Below are positions 13,070 through 20,825 of a stretch of 28,541 bases of DNA, piece by piece. Made by a program: the position numbers and the translations under genes. How positions within the stretch are numbered: position 1 is the first letter of the stretch; every line of letters begins with the position of its first letter. Where the stretch lies: the NCBI GenBank assembly GCA_934525845.1, contig CAKSZS010000029.1:1-28541 (forward strand), read 5' to 3'. The notes beneath the pieces were generated by a model. It did not search any database, was not told where the DNA came from, and saw only the letters and a list, made by a program, of their open reading frames with translations. The stretch is from an uncultured Faecalibacterium sp. Its GTDB lineage: Bacteria > Bacillota > Clostridia > Oscillospirales > Ruminococcaceae.

Positions 13070-13819
13070 TCATTCCTCCAATTGTGTATACTGTTTGACG
13101 GCGCAGAAGAAGTAGCGCTGGCTCTCCTCGGTCAGCGGGCCGAAGGTCTCGCCGTCGCAGACGCTTTCCAGCACAAAGCCGTGCCGTTCCAGCGCGGCGC
13201 GGATGGTGTCCAGATCGTAGGTGTACTCATAGAACTGCTCGTGGAAGTGCTCGTCCGTCTCGTGATAGTCGATGTCCACGGTGATCTCTACCCGGCGGTT
13301 CTCTGCGTCGTAATGGTTGCGCCAGACGCAGGACGCATCTTCTTCCTCAAAGGTGAATTCGTTGTCCCCCAGCACGTTCTGGTGCTTGTAGGGGGTGTTC
13401 ATGTCAAAAAGGAACACGCCGCCCTTTTCCATGAAAAAGCCCGCGTTGGCGATGGCCTTGTCCAGATCCGGGATGTGGTTGAAGGTGTCAAAGGTGGACA
13501 CCGCGCCCCGGATGGTGCCGTACAGGTCCAGCTGGAGCAGATCCTGCCGGAGCAGCAGCAGCCTGCCGGACAGGCCCAGCTGTTCGGCCTTGTCCTGCAC
13601 CACGCAGAGCATCTCTTCCGACTGGTCGATGCCGATCATATCGTAGCCCGCCTGGGTGAGCATCAGGGTCAGTTCTCCGGTGCCGCAGCCCAGGTCGGCC
13701 AGGATGCCGTCCCGGATGCCGTGGGCTTCCAGCTTTTCGTGGATGTGGGCATACAGGGCATCGTAATCGGCTTCCCCGTTGAATTCATCGTAAAAGTAGG
13801 CAAATTCGTTGTAGGCCAT
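13070..13819 (-). CDS. Class I SAM-dependent methyltransferase
   Basis: A 249-residue methyltransferase. The SAM-binding motif I is ADLGCGTGELT at residues 41-51. MIGIDQSEEML supplies the acidic ribose contact, and GAVSTFDTFNHI and GVFLFDMNTPYKH the later motifs. The N-terminus MAYNEFAYFYDEFN is typical of a Firmicutes group found near ribosome-biogenesis genes; its substrate is unknown. It is sandwiched between engB (three bases upstream; the engB stop lies within its ribosome site) and hslO, indicating translational coupling. Confidence 0.85.
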   Translation of the reverse strand: MAYNEFAYFYDEFNGEADYDALYAHIHEKLEAHGIRDGILADLGCGTGELTLMLTQAGYDMIGIDQSEEMLCVVQDKAEQLGLSGRLLLLRQDLLQLDLYGTIRGAVSTFDTFNHIPDLDKAIANAGFFMEKGGVFLFDMNTPYKHQNVLGDNEFTFEEEDASCVWRNHYDAENRRVEITVDIDYHETDEHFHEQFYEYTYDLDTIRAALERHGFVLESVCDGETFGPLTEESQRYFFCAVKQYTQLEE

Positions 13820-13822
13820 GGT

Positions 13823-14425
13823 TTACTCCGCTTCCTCGCTCTCGGCGGCCACGGCGGCGTTGAGCACCGCCTGCAGCTCCGGGATGCCGTAGCCGTTCTC
13901 GCCGCTGGTCAGCACGACCTTCTGACAGCCGTAGGGGCGGCAGAGGTCCTCAAACTCTTCCTGCGTCTTGGCCAGCTGGCTCTTTTTCAGCTTGTCCGCC
14001 TTGGTCAGCGCCACCACATAGGGGATCTGGTGGTAGTGCAGATAGCGGAGCATCTGCAGGTCGTCGGCACTGGGGGCGTGGCGGCAGTCCAGCAGCTGCA
14101 CCAGCAGGGTGTGATGGCGCGGGGCCTCGAAGTAGCTGTTGATGAGGTCATCCCAGCGTTCGCGGTCGGCGTTGCTCACCTTGGCGTAGCCGTAGCCCGG
14201 CAGGTCCACAAAGTAGCAGTTGTCCACAGCATAGAAGTTGATGGTCGCCGTTTTGCCCGGCGTGCTGGACACGCGGGCCAGGTTTTTGCGGCTGCACAGC
14301 TTGTTGATGAGGCTGGACTTGCCCACATTGGACCGCCCCGAGAAGCTCAGTTCCGGGCGGTCACTCTCCGGCAGCTGGCTGGAAATGCCGTAGCTGGCAA
14401 TAAAATCCGCTTTGTTGAAAATCAT
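13823..14425 (-). CDS. engB: Ribosome biogenesis GTPase EngB (YsxC/YihA)
   Basis: A 200-residue TRAFAC GTPase. G1 is GRSNVGKSS (30-38), G3 DLPGYG (74-79), G4 TKAD (141-144), and the switch region STPGKTATINFY is typical of EngB. It acts in late assembly of the 50S subunit. In Firmicutes it is classically located directly downstream of lon, as here, although the two are separated by a 196-base gap holding a folded RNA candidate. AAAGGAACG precedes the ATG. Confidence 0.95.
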   Translation of the reverse strand: MIFNKADFIASYGISSQLPESDRPELSFSGRSNVGKSSLINKLCSRKNLARVSSTPGKTATINFYAVDNCYFVDLPGYGYAKVSNADRERWDDLINSYFEAPRHHTLLVQLLDCRHAPSADDLQMLRYLHYHQIPYVVALTKADKLKKSQLAKTQEEFEDLCRPYGCQKVVLTSGENGYGIPELQAVLNAAVAAESEEAE

Positions 14426-14463
14426 GGAGCGTTCCTTTCCTTACATCCAAATAGAAAACATCT

Positions 14464-14584
14464 GCACAGGCCAGCGGGGAGCTTTCTCCACGAACATTCG
14501 GGGCTTCCAGCACCCGCCCTACTTCCTTCGGAAGCAGGGTCCCACCCTCGGATCATTCGCTGGAGAAACTTCCCGCCGTCCTGT
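14464..14584 (-). ncRNA. Structured RNA candidate between lon and engB
   Basis: The minus-strand transcript of the gap folds into a long imperfect hairpin. ACAGG pairs with CCTGT at the base, GCGGG with CCCGC, and TTTCTCCA (14568-14561) with TGGAGAAA (14489-14482). The interior holds a perfect ten-pair stem CCCTGCTTCC/GGAAGTAGGG around a GAA loop (14541-14519 region), and beside it GGG-GCT/AGC-CCC. An open frame across it (68 codons) has no ribosome site. The layout (closing stem, open central region with small side hairpin, terminal stem) is reminiscent of 6S RNA but shorter. It could equally be a processing or attenuation structure between lon and engB. Confidence 0.45.
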
Positions 14585-14621
14585 TGAAAAAAACTGCCGA
14601 CATACAGATTCTTCCAACTTC

Positions 14622-17081
14622 TCAGCACACCGCGCCGGGCTGCTGCTTTTCGGCGGCAGGCGGGACGATGTTCTCCCCTGCTGCGGCCTTTTTGCGGGTG
14701 CGGCCCGCCGGGGCCTTGGCCTTTTTGGCGCTCTGCGGCTTGAGCAGGGCGGCGTGCAGCACCTGGGTCAGGTTGGACATGGGCAGGAAGGTGATGTTCT
14801 TCTTCACCTCATCGTCCACCTCGTACAGGTCCGGTTCGTTGTCCTTGGGGATGAGCACGGTCTTCATGCCCTCGCGGTAGGCGGCCATGCTCTTTTCCCG
14901 CAGACCGCCGATGGGCAGCACATTGCCGTGCAGGGTGATCTCGCCGGTCATGGCCACATCGCCGCGCACCGGCATCCCGGACAGGCAGGACACCAGGGCC
15001 GTGGTCAGGGTGACACCGGCGGAGGGGCCGTCCTTGGGTACCGCGCCTTCAGGGGCGTGGATGTGCAGATCACACTTCTTGAGCCGCTCCGGGTCGATGC
15101 CGTATTCCTCGGCATGGACCCGCACCCAGGTCACGGCCAGCTGGGCGCTCTCCTTCATCACGTCGCCCAGCGAACCGGTGACCGTGATCTTGCCGCTGCC
15201 GTTGTCGATGACCTGCACTTCGATGGGCAGGGTCTCGCCGCCCACACTGGTCCAGGCCAGGCCGTTGGCGATGCCCACCGCATTGGTGCGGTTGAGGAAA
15301 TCCGGCTTGACGAAGCGGGGTCCCAGCAGCTCTTCCAGCATGGTGCCGGTGACTGCCACGCTCTCGGCCTCGCCGGAAGCAATCTTGCGGGCGCACTTGC
15401 GCAGGACGCTGGTGATGGTGCGTTCCAGATTGCGGACACCGGCCTCGCGGGTGTAGCCGTCAATGATGCCGTACAGGGCGCTCTGGTTCATGGTGACCTT
15501 GCCGGTCAGACCGCAGGCCTTGAGCTGCTTGGGCAGCAGGTGCTTGCGGGCAATGTTGTATTTCTCCACGCGGGTGTAGCTGGGCAGCTCGATGACGTCC
15601 ATGCGGTCCCGCAGGGGGCCGGGAATGCTGCCCAGGTCGTTGGCGGTGGTGATGAAGAGCACATGGCTCAGATCAAACGGGATGTCGATGAAGTGATCGT
15701 TGAAAGTGCTGTTCTGCTCGGGATCCAGCGCTTCCAGCAGGGCCGCTGCCGGGTCGCCCCGGAAATCACCGGCCAGCTTGTCGATCTCGTCCAGCAGCAT
15801 CAGCGGGTTGGAGGTCTTGGCGGAGATCATCGCGCTGATGATCTTGCCGGGCATCGCGCCGATGTAGGTGCGGCGGTGGCCGCGGATCTCGGCTTCATCC
15901 CGCACGCCGCCCAGGCTGATGCGCACATACTTGCGGCCCAGGCTTTCGGCGATGGAGCGTGCAATGCTGGTCTTGCCGACACCCGGAGGGCCGACCAGGC
16001 AGATGATCTGCGCCTTGACGTCCGGGGCCAGCTTGCGCACGGCCAGGGTCTCGAGGATGCGGTCCTTGACCTTCTTCAGGCCGTAGTGGTCGCGGTCCAG
16101 GATCTGCTGGGCGCGGCTGATGTCCAGATCGTCCACGGTAAAGTTGTTCCAGGGCAGGTCCAGGCAGGTATCCAGATAGGTGCGGATGACCGTGGCTTCC
16201 TGGTTGCTGCCCTGCATCTTGGACAGACGGTCCACTTCCTTGAGCAGCTTCTTTTCGCTCTCCTCGGCCAGATGCAGCGCGGTGATCTTGCGGCGGTACT
16301 CGTCCGCCTCGGCGTGGGTGTCATCGCCCTCGCCCAGCTCGTCGCTGATGACGTGCAGCTGCTCGTGCAGGTAGTAATCGCGCTGGTTCTTGTCCATGGA
16401 CTCGTTGACCTTGTCCGCGATCTCCTTTTCGATCTTCATCACCTGGCACTCGCGGCGCAGCATCTCCACAAGGCGTTCCAGCCGGCCGTTCAGGGTATTT
16501 TCGTTCATGACCGCCTGCTTGTCTTCATAGCGGAACAGCAGGTTGGCCGGCATATACTCGCTGAGGAACACCGGGTCATCGCTGGACACGATGGCAAACA
16601 CCACATCCTTGGCCAGGCGGGGGTTCATGCCCAGATACTCATCGAAGCCGCTCTTCAGGCTGCGCAGGAGCGCTTCGGTCTGGACGGCATCCTCGTCCCT
16701 GCCGGTCTGCACCGGGGCACTGCGCACTCCGGCCAGCAGGAAGGACCCGCCGGCGTCCAGCTCGGTCAGCTTGGCGCGGTATTTGCCCTCCACCAGCACC
16801 TTGACCAGATCGTCGGACACCCGCAGCACCTGCTTGACCTCGGCCACCACGCCGTAGCTGTAAAGATCCTTCTGTTCAGGATCGCTGACTTCCATTTCCT
16901 TCTGTGCCACCAGGAACACATTGGAATTGTTCGCCATGGCCCACTCCACGGCCGCGATGCTCTTGGGGCGGCCCACCTCAAAGTGGACCAGATTGTTGGG
17001 GAACACCACCAGCCCGCGCAGGGCGATGGCAGGCAGATGCAGCCCACGGCGCTCTGCTTTGATCGTAACTTTTTCAGACAT
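14622..17081 (-). CDS. lon: ATP-dependent protease Lon
   Basis: An 819-residue Lon protease. The N-terminal substrate-recognition domain starts at LPAIALRGLVVFPNNLVHFE. The AAA+ module has Walker A GPPGVGKT at 364-371, LLDEIDKL, and sensor segments. The S16 protease domain contains the catalytic dyad Ser687 (PKDGPSAG) and Lys730 (GLREKSMAA). A short Lys/Ala-rich tail follows. It degrades misfolded and regulatory proteins in the cytoplasm. The ATG at 17081 is chosen because GGGAGGTG lies just upstream; an in-frame upstream extension to 17153 has no ribosome site. Its promoter lies about 90 bp upstream. Confidence 0.97.
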   Translation of the reverse strand: MSEKVTIKAERRGLHLPAIALRGLVVFPNNLVHFEVGRPKSIAAVEWAMANNSNVFLVAQKEMEVSDPEQKDLYSYGVVAEVKQVLRVSDDLVKVLVEGKYRAKLTELDAGGSFLLAGVRSAPVQTGRDEDAVQTEALLRSLKSGFDEYLGMNPRLAKDVVFAIVSSDDPVFLSEYMPANLLFRYEDKQAVMNENTLNGRLERLVEMLRRECQVMKIEKEIADKVNESMDKNQRDYYLHEQLHVISDELGEGDDTHAEADEYRRKITALHLAEESEKKLLKEVDRLSKMQGSNQEATVIRTYLDTCLDLPWNNFTVDDLDISRAQQILDRDHYGLKKVKDRILETLAVRKLAPDVKAQIICLVGPPGVGKTSIARSIAESLGRKYVRISLGGVRDEAEIRGHRRTYIGAMPGKIISAMISAKTSNPLMLLDEIDKLAGDFRGDPAAALLEALDPEQNSTFNDHFIDIPFDLSHVLFITTANDLGSIPGPLRDRMDVIELPSYTRVEKYNIARKHLLPKQLKACGLTGKVTMNQSALYGIIDGYTREAGVRNLERTITSVLRKCARKIASGEAESVAVTGTMLEELLGPRFVKPDFLNRTNAVGIANGLAWTSVGGETLPIEVQVIDNGSGKITVTGSLGDVMKESAQLAVTWVRVHAEEYGIDPERLKKCDLHIHAPEGAVPKDGPSAGVTLTTALVSCLSGMPVRGDVAMTGEITLHGNVLPIGGLREKSMAAYREGMKTVLIPKDNEPDLYEVDDEVKKNITFLPMSNLTQVLHAALLKPQSAKKAKAPAGRTRKKAAAGENIVPPAAEKQQPGAVC

Positions 17082-17171
17082 GATGCAAACACCTCCCGGC
17101 TGCCGACGGAATTTGCGGTTCGGCAGCGTTGTCAGTCTGGGGATTCTATTCAAAAATCAGGTTGTTTCCTT

Positions 17172-17199
17172 ATTATACAGATTTCCGGCCAAAATGCAA
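17172..17199 (-). promoter_or_regulatory. Promoter of lon
   Basis: On the minus strand TTGCAT (17199-17194), a 16-bp spacer and a perfect TATAAT (17177-17172). This leaves an mRNA leader of roughly 85 nt before lon. No CIRCE-type heat-shock operator is visible. Confidence 0.65.
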
Positions 17200-17200
17200 C

Positions 17201-17232
17201 CGGGGGAACGCAAACGTCGGTTATTCCCCCCG
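17201..17232 (-). terminator. Terminator after the Gx transporter gene
   Basis: CGGGGGGAA and TTCCCCCG form a stem spanning the stop codon of the 17221-17766 gene, followed on the minus strand by GTTGCATTTT. The T-run is weak. Its tail overlaps the -35 box of the lon promoter. Confidence 0.45.
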
Positions 17233-17766
17233 TTTTTCCCGGGTCTCAAAGCCCAGACGGCCCAGTGCGGGCAGCAGGGCTTTCAGGGTGATGGAGGTCA
17301 GTGCGCCCATCACCAGGCCCAGCACCAGCATGACCGGCGCATAGTACAACGACAGGGACGACGAAATGATGACGCCGGCCCCCAGCAGCTGGCCGATGTT
17401 GTGGGCCAGCGCCCCGCACACCGACAGGATGAACCAGGTGGGGCGCACCGGCAGCCGGTAATACAGCACCGTCATCACCAGCAGGGACAGCAGGCCGCCG
17501 CACAGCGAGAGGAAGCCCGCCGTGAAGCCGGACACCAGAAAGACGAACAGCGCCTTGAGGACATCCAGCACCAGCGCCTGCTTCGGCCCCATAAAAAACA
17601 GGGCGTACATCACCACGATGTTGGCCAGGCCCAGCTTCATGCCGGGCAGCAGGCCGGGAATGACCAGCGTGCCCTCGATGAAGGACAGCGCCATGGCCAG
17701 CGCGAACAGCAGGCCGGACAGCGCGATGTGACGCGTTTTTTCGTAGCTGCGGCGATTCTTCGGCAT
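17221..17766 (-). CDS. Gx transporter family membrane protein
   Basis: A 181-residue hydrophobic protein with about five to six membrane segments. Family landmarks are HIALSGLLFALAMALSFIEG, PGMKLGLANIVVMYALFF and LSVCGALAHNIGQLLGAGVI. It belongs to the group annotated as Gx transporter or 'heptaprenyl diphosphate synthase component I', which resembles ECF-type substrate-binding membrane subunits; the substrate is unproven. It follows the ABC-F gene by 15 bp with GGAG between, so they are cotranscribed. Confidence 0.75.
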   Translation of the reverse strand: MPKNRRSYEKTRHIALSGLLFALAMALSFIEGTLVIPGLLPGMKLGLANIVVMYALFFMGPKQALVLDVLKALFVFLVSGFTAGFLSLCGGLLSLLVMTVLYYRLPVRPTWFILSVCGALAHNIGQLLGAGVIISSSLSLYYAPVMLVLGLVMGALTSITLKALLPALGRLGFETREKRGE

Positions 17767-17781
17767 ACCTCGGACACTCCT

Positions 17782-19674
17782 TTATTCGTCGGCCTGGGAT
17801 TGTTCGTACTGTTCCTGCTCTTCCATGGCGGCTTCCCAGGCGGCAAACAGCTCTTCCTGATGGAAGCGCAGGTCGCTGAGTTCGTCGCTCTTCTGGCGCA
17901 GAAGGTCGGGGTCGTTGTAGACCTCCGGAGAGTTGATCTCGTTGTCCAGCTCCACTTCCCGTGCGCCGCAGGCTTCCATCTCGTCCTCGCAGGCCTTGAT
18001 CTTGGCCCGCAGTTCGGCGCGGCGGCGGCGCTGCTCCTTGCCGTAGCCGGCTTTGGCCGGGGCGGCTTCCTTCTGCACGGCAGGAGCCGGAGCAGAACGG
18101 CCCATCAGGGCGTCGTAGCTGGGATAAATGGTGGCCTTGCCGTCTTCCAGATACAAGATCGGGCAGGCCAGGCTGTTCATCAGGTGGCGGTCATGGGTCA
18201 CCAGCAGCAGGGTGCCGGTGTAGGCCATCAGCGCTTCGGTCAGGTTCTCGCGGGTGTAGATGTCCAAGTGGTTGGTCGGCTCGTCCAGGAACAGCAGGTT
18301 GGGCCGTTCCAGCACGATCTCGGCAAACCGCAGGCGCGCCAGCTCGCCGCCGGACAGTGCCTCGCAGGGCTTGAACACGGTCTCGCCCCGGAAGCCCAGC
18401 TTTGCCAGGTGGCTGCGGACTTCCAGCTCGGTCATGCGGGGGTACTTGTTCCAGATGACATCAATGACCCGGCCCTGGCCCAGACGGTTCTGCTGCTGGG
18501 CGAAAATACTGGGCCGTGCGCCGGTGCCCAGCCGCACCATGCCGCCGGAGGGGCGGCGCTTGCCGTCCAGCACCTGCATCAGGGTAGACTTGCCTGCGCC
18601 GTTGGGGCCGGCAATGATGAGCCGCTCGCCCCGGCAGACCGTATAGTTGAAGGGTTCCAGCAGGGTGCGGTTCCCGATCTTGATGGTCAGGTTCTTGAGC
18701 AGCACCAGTTCGTTCCACGGCTCCACGTCGTATTCGAAGCGAAACTTCAGCTGGTTGGTCTCATCCCTGGGAGCCTCGGTGATCTCCAGTTTTTCCAGCT
18801 GCTTGCGGCGGCTCTGGGCCATTTTGGTGGTGGAAGCCCGCACCAGATTGCGGTCCACATAGTCCTGCAGCTTTTCGGCCAGCGCCACGTCCGCGTCGTG
18901 CTGCTTCTGGCGCAGAGCGTCGGCGGCTTCCTTCTGCGGCAGATAGGCCGAGAAGTTGCCCTTATAAGTGGTCATGGTCTGGAAGGACACCTCCCAGATC
19001 TTGGTACACACATTGTCCAGGAAATAGCGGTCATGGCTGACCACCAGCACAGCCCCGGAGTAGCCCTTGAGGTAATTTTCCAGCCATTCCATGGTGGCAA
19101 AGTCCAGGTGGTTGGTCGGCTCGTCCAGAATGAGGACGTCCGGCTTTTCCAGCAGCAGCTTGGCCAGCCGCAGGCGGGTCAGCTCGCCGCCGGACAGCAC
19201 CGCGATGTTCTTTTCCCAGGTGTCCTGTGCAAAACCCATGCCGGACAGCACCTTTTTGATGTTCACATCCATGTTGTAGCCGTCGGCGGCGTCCACCACG
19301 TTCTGCAGGGCATCGTGCTGGGCCAGCAGGCTGCTGTCCTCCGGGTGGGCGGCCATTTTGCGCTCCAGGACCTGCATCTGTGCCATGGCGTCCAGCACCG
19401 GCGCAAAGGTGGAGCGCATCTCCCCATAAATGTCCAGCGTCTCATCCAGCTTGGCGTTTTGTTCCAGGTAGCCCAGGGTCACACCATGGGTCACACTGAA
19501 TTCGCCGTCATAGTCCTGGTACACGCTGGTCAGGATCTTGAGCAGGGTGGTCTTGCCCGCACCGTTCTGCCCCACAATGCCGATGCGGTCTTCCCGCTCG
19601 ACACTGGCGGTCACATCGTGCAGCACGACCTTTTCGCCAAAGCTCTTACCAAGTTTCTCCAAATGTATCAGCAT
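17782..19674 (-). CDS. ABC-F family ATPase
   Basis: A 630-residue soluble protein with two ABC domains and no membrane segments. The first Walker A is GQNGAGKTT (35-43) and the second GPNGAGKST (from 356). Both domains have LSGGE signatures and LDEPTNHLD Walker B motifs, joined by a charged linker with the interdomain arm typical of ABC-F. The C-terminus after about residue 555 is a coiled coil (KEQRRRRAELRAKIKACEDE). Such proteins act on the ribosome, in translation factor or antibiotic-protection roles; this looks like the housekeeping YdiF/Uup-like type. The start at MLIHLEKL (19674) is chosen by homology; its ribosome site is weak (GGAA). It lies 37 bp after yjjG. Confidence 0.9.
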   Translation of the reverse strand: MLIHLEKLGKSFGEKVVLHDVTASVEREDRIGIVGQNGAGKTTLLKILTSVYQDYDGEFSVTHGVTLGYLEQNAKLDETLDIYGEMRSTFAPVLDAMAQMQVLERKMAAHPEDSSLLAQHDALQNVVDAADGYNMDVNIKKVLSGMGFAQDTWEKNIAVLSGGELTRLRLAKLLLEKPDVLILDEPTNHLDFATMEWLENYLKGYSGAVLVVSHDRYFLDNVCTKIWEVSFQTMTTYKGNFSAYLPQKEAADALRQKQHDADVALAEKLQDYVDRNLVRASTTKMAQSRRKQLEKLEITEAPRDETNQLKFRFEYDVEPWNELVLLKNLTIKIGNRTLLEPFNYTVCRGERLIIAGPNGAGKSTLMQVLDGKRRPSGGMVRLGTGARPSIFAQQQNRLGQGRVIDVIWNKYPRMTELEVRSHLAKLGFRGETVFKPCEALSGGELARLRFAEIVLERPNLLFLDEPTNHLDIYTRENLTEALMAYTGTLLLVTHDRHLMNSLACPILYLEDGKATIYPSYDALMGRSAPAPAVQKEAAPAKAGYGKEQRRRRAELRAKIKACEDEMEACGAREVELDNEINSPEVYNDPDLLRQKSDELSDLRFHQEELFAAWEAAMEEQEQYEQSQADE

Positions 19675-19711
19675 CGTTCTTATTCCGTTCTCTTTCCCAC
19701 TCGATGATCGA

Positions 19712-20452
19712 TCAGCACTGGTGGCGGCGGTTCTTCTGGCCCACGTTGGCAAGCTCTTCCTGCTCCATGACCAGCGGGTACAGCTCTTCCAGACGGGTGA
19801 TCTCATAAGTGGGGATCACCTTGCCCGGGTTCTCCGCGTGGTTCGGGTTGAACCAGCAGGTATCCAGCCCGGCGTTGGCACCGCCCTGGATGTCGCTGGA
19901 CAGGCTGTCGCCCACCATCAGAACGTGTTCCCGGTTCTCCACACCCAGCGCCCGCAGGGCAGCATCAAAAATTTTGCGGCCCGGCTTTTCGCAGTCCATC
20001 TTTTCGGAGACGAACACGTCCTCCATGTAATTCAGGATGCCGGACTCTGCCAGACGGCGGGTCTGCACCTTCTGGAAGCCGTTGCTCACCACGGCCAGCG
20101 TTGCCACCTCCGACAGTTCCCGCAGGACGTCCAGCACTTCGGCGTTCATCAGGTCCGGGTGCAGGGACAGCTGTTCCAGATAATAACGGTTCATCTCCGC
20201 GCCGTCTCCGGCGGCATTGATGGCCTTGAGGAACCGGGTAAAGCGCTCGTTCATGAGCTTTTCGCGGCGCACCTGGCCTTTTTCCAGCTGCCGCCAGAGT
20301 TCCTCGTTGATGGTGCGGTAGGTCTGCACCGTTTCGGCGTCCGGCTCGATGCCGTAATTCACCAGCGTATCGGCCAGCGCCTTGCTTTCCGCCGCATCAA
20401 AGTTCAGCAGCGTGTTGTCTGCATCAAATAAAACACAATAATATTTTGCCAT
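19712..20452 (-). CDS. yjjG: YjjG-type HAD pyrimidine 5'-nucleotidase
   Basis: A 246-residue HAD hydrolase. Motif I is FDADNT (nucleophile Asp10, Asp12), motif II VVSNG, then Lys in EKPGRKIF, and motif IV MVGDSLSSDIQGG. The order and the C1 cap match YjjG/YfnB-type noncanonical pyrimidine nucleotidases, which remove damaged or unusual pyrimidine nucleotides. GAGGGAAG lies before the ATG. It heads the cluster with the ABC-F ATPase and the Gx transporter. Confidence 0.85.
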   Translation of the reverse strand: MAKYYCVLFDADNTLLNFDAAESKALADTLVNYGIEPDAETVQTYRTINEELWRQLEKGQVRREKLMNERFTRFLKAINAAGDGAEMNRYYLEQLSLHPDLMNAEVLDVLRELSEVATLAVVSNGFQKVQTRRLAESGILNYMEDVFVSEKMDCEKPGRKIFDAALRALGVENREHVLMVGDSLSSDIQGGANAGLDTCWFNPNHAENPGKVIPTYEITRLEELYPLVMEQEELANVGQKNRRHQC

Positions 20453-20507
20453 TTCTCTTCCCTCTTTTCATTGCTTTGTGGCCTGCCCCGCAGGCGTTAC
20501 AACAGGG

Positions 20508-20543
20508 AGAAGCCAGCCCTGTTTTACGGCAGAGCTGGCTTCT
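20508..20543 (-). terminator. Terminator after the small acidic gene
   Basis: AGAAGCCAGC (20508-20517) and GCTGGCTTCT (20534-20543) form a ten-pair stem starting right after the stop of the 20546-20767 gene. The trailing sequence on the minus strand is CCCTGTTG, so the T-run is poor; a second smaller stem (GCCTGC/GCAGGC, 20481-20495) follows. Confidence 0.55.
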
Positions 20544-20545
20544 GT

Positions 20546-20767
20546 TCATTCCGAAAGGATTTCGTACGATGCTTCGTCCGTTTGTTCCGGTTGATTGTCT
20601 GAACAGCCTGATCCGGCATCACAGGGGGTGGCATTGCATTTCTGCATTTCCTCTTCCAGTGCGCCGTTTTCTACATTTTCCCAATCTGTCCCGTAATCGT
20701 CCACACTGCCGTCGGTGACATTCTCTTCACCGGGGAGTGCCGGGACACGCGGCTCCTCTGCAAACAT
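20546..20767 (-). CDS. Small acidic protein of unknown function
   Basis: A 73-residue, strongly acidic protein (many Glu and Asp, only two basic residues) with three Cys in its middle (KCNATPCDAGSGC). It has no signal peptide, membrane segment or recognised domain. Support for being real comes from AAAGGAGG six bases before the ATG, a hairpin directly after its stop, and its position 58 bp downstream of the SGNH hydrolase gene on the same strand. It could be intrinsically disordered. Confidence 0.5.
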   Translation of the reverse strand: MFAEEPRVPALPGEENVTDGSVDDYGTDWENVENGALEEEMQKCNATPCDAGSGCSDNQPEQTDEASYEILSE

Positions 20768-20825
20768 GAGACCGCCTCCTTTCCCACCAGTTTATGCGGG
20801 TGGGCGGTGCTCTGTGCCCGGGTGC

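Noticed and set aside
14464..14584. Signal recognition particle RNA as the identity of the lon-engB structure
   Set aside because: The apical GGAAG-like loop region superficially resembles SRP RNA, but the conserved asymmetric loop partners (GTCAGG and AGCAGCC type) are absent.
14436..17291. Very long plus-strand open frames opposite lon, ABC-F and the SGNH hydrolase
   Set aside because: They are His/Gln/Gly/Val-rich shadow translations without motifs or ribosome sites, whereas the opposite strand encodes clearly recognisable full-length proteins.
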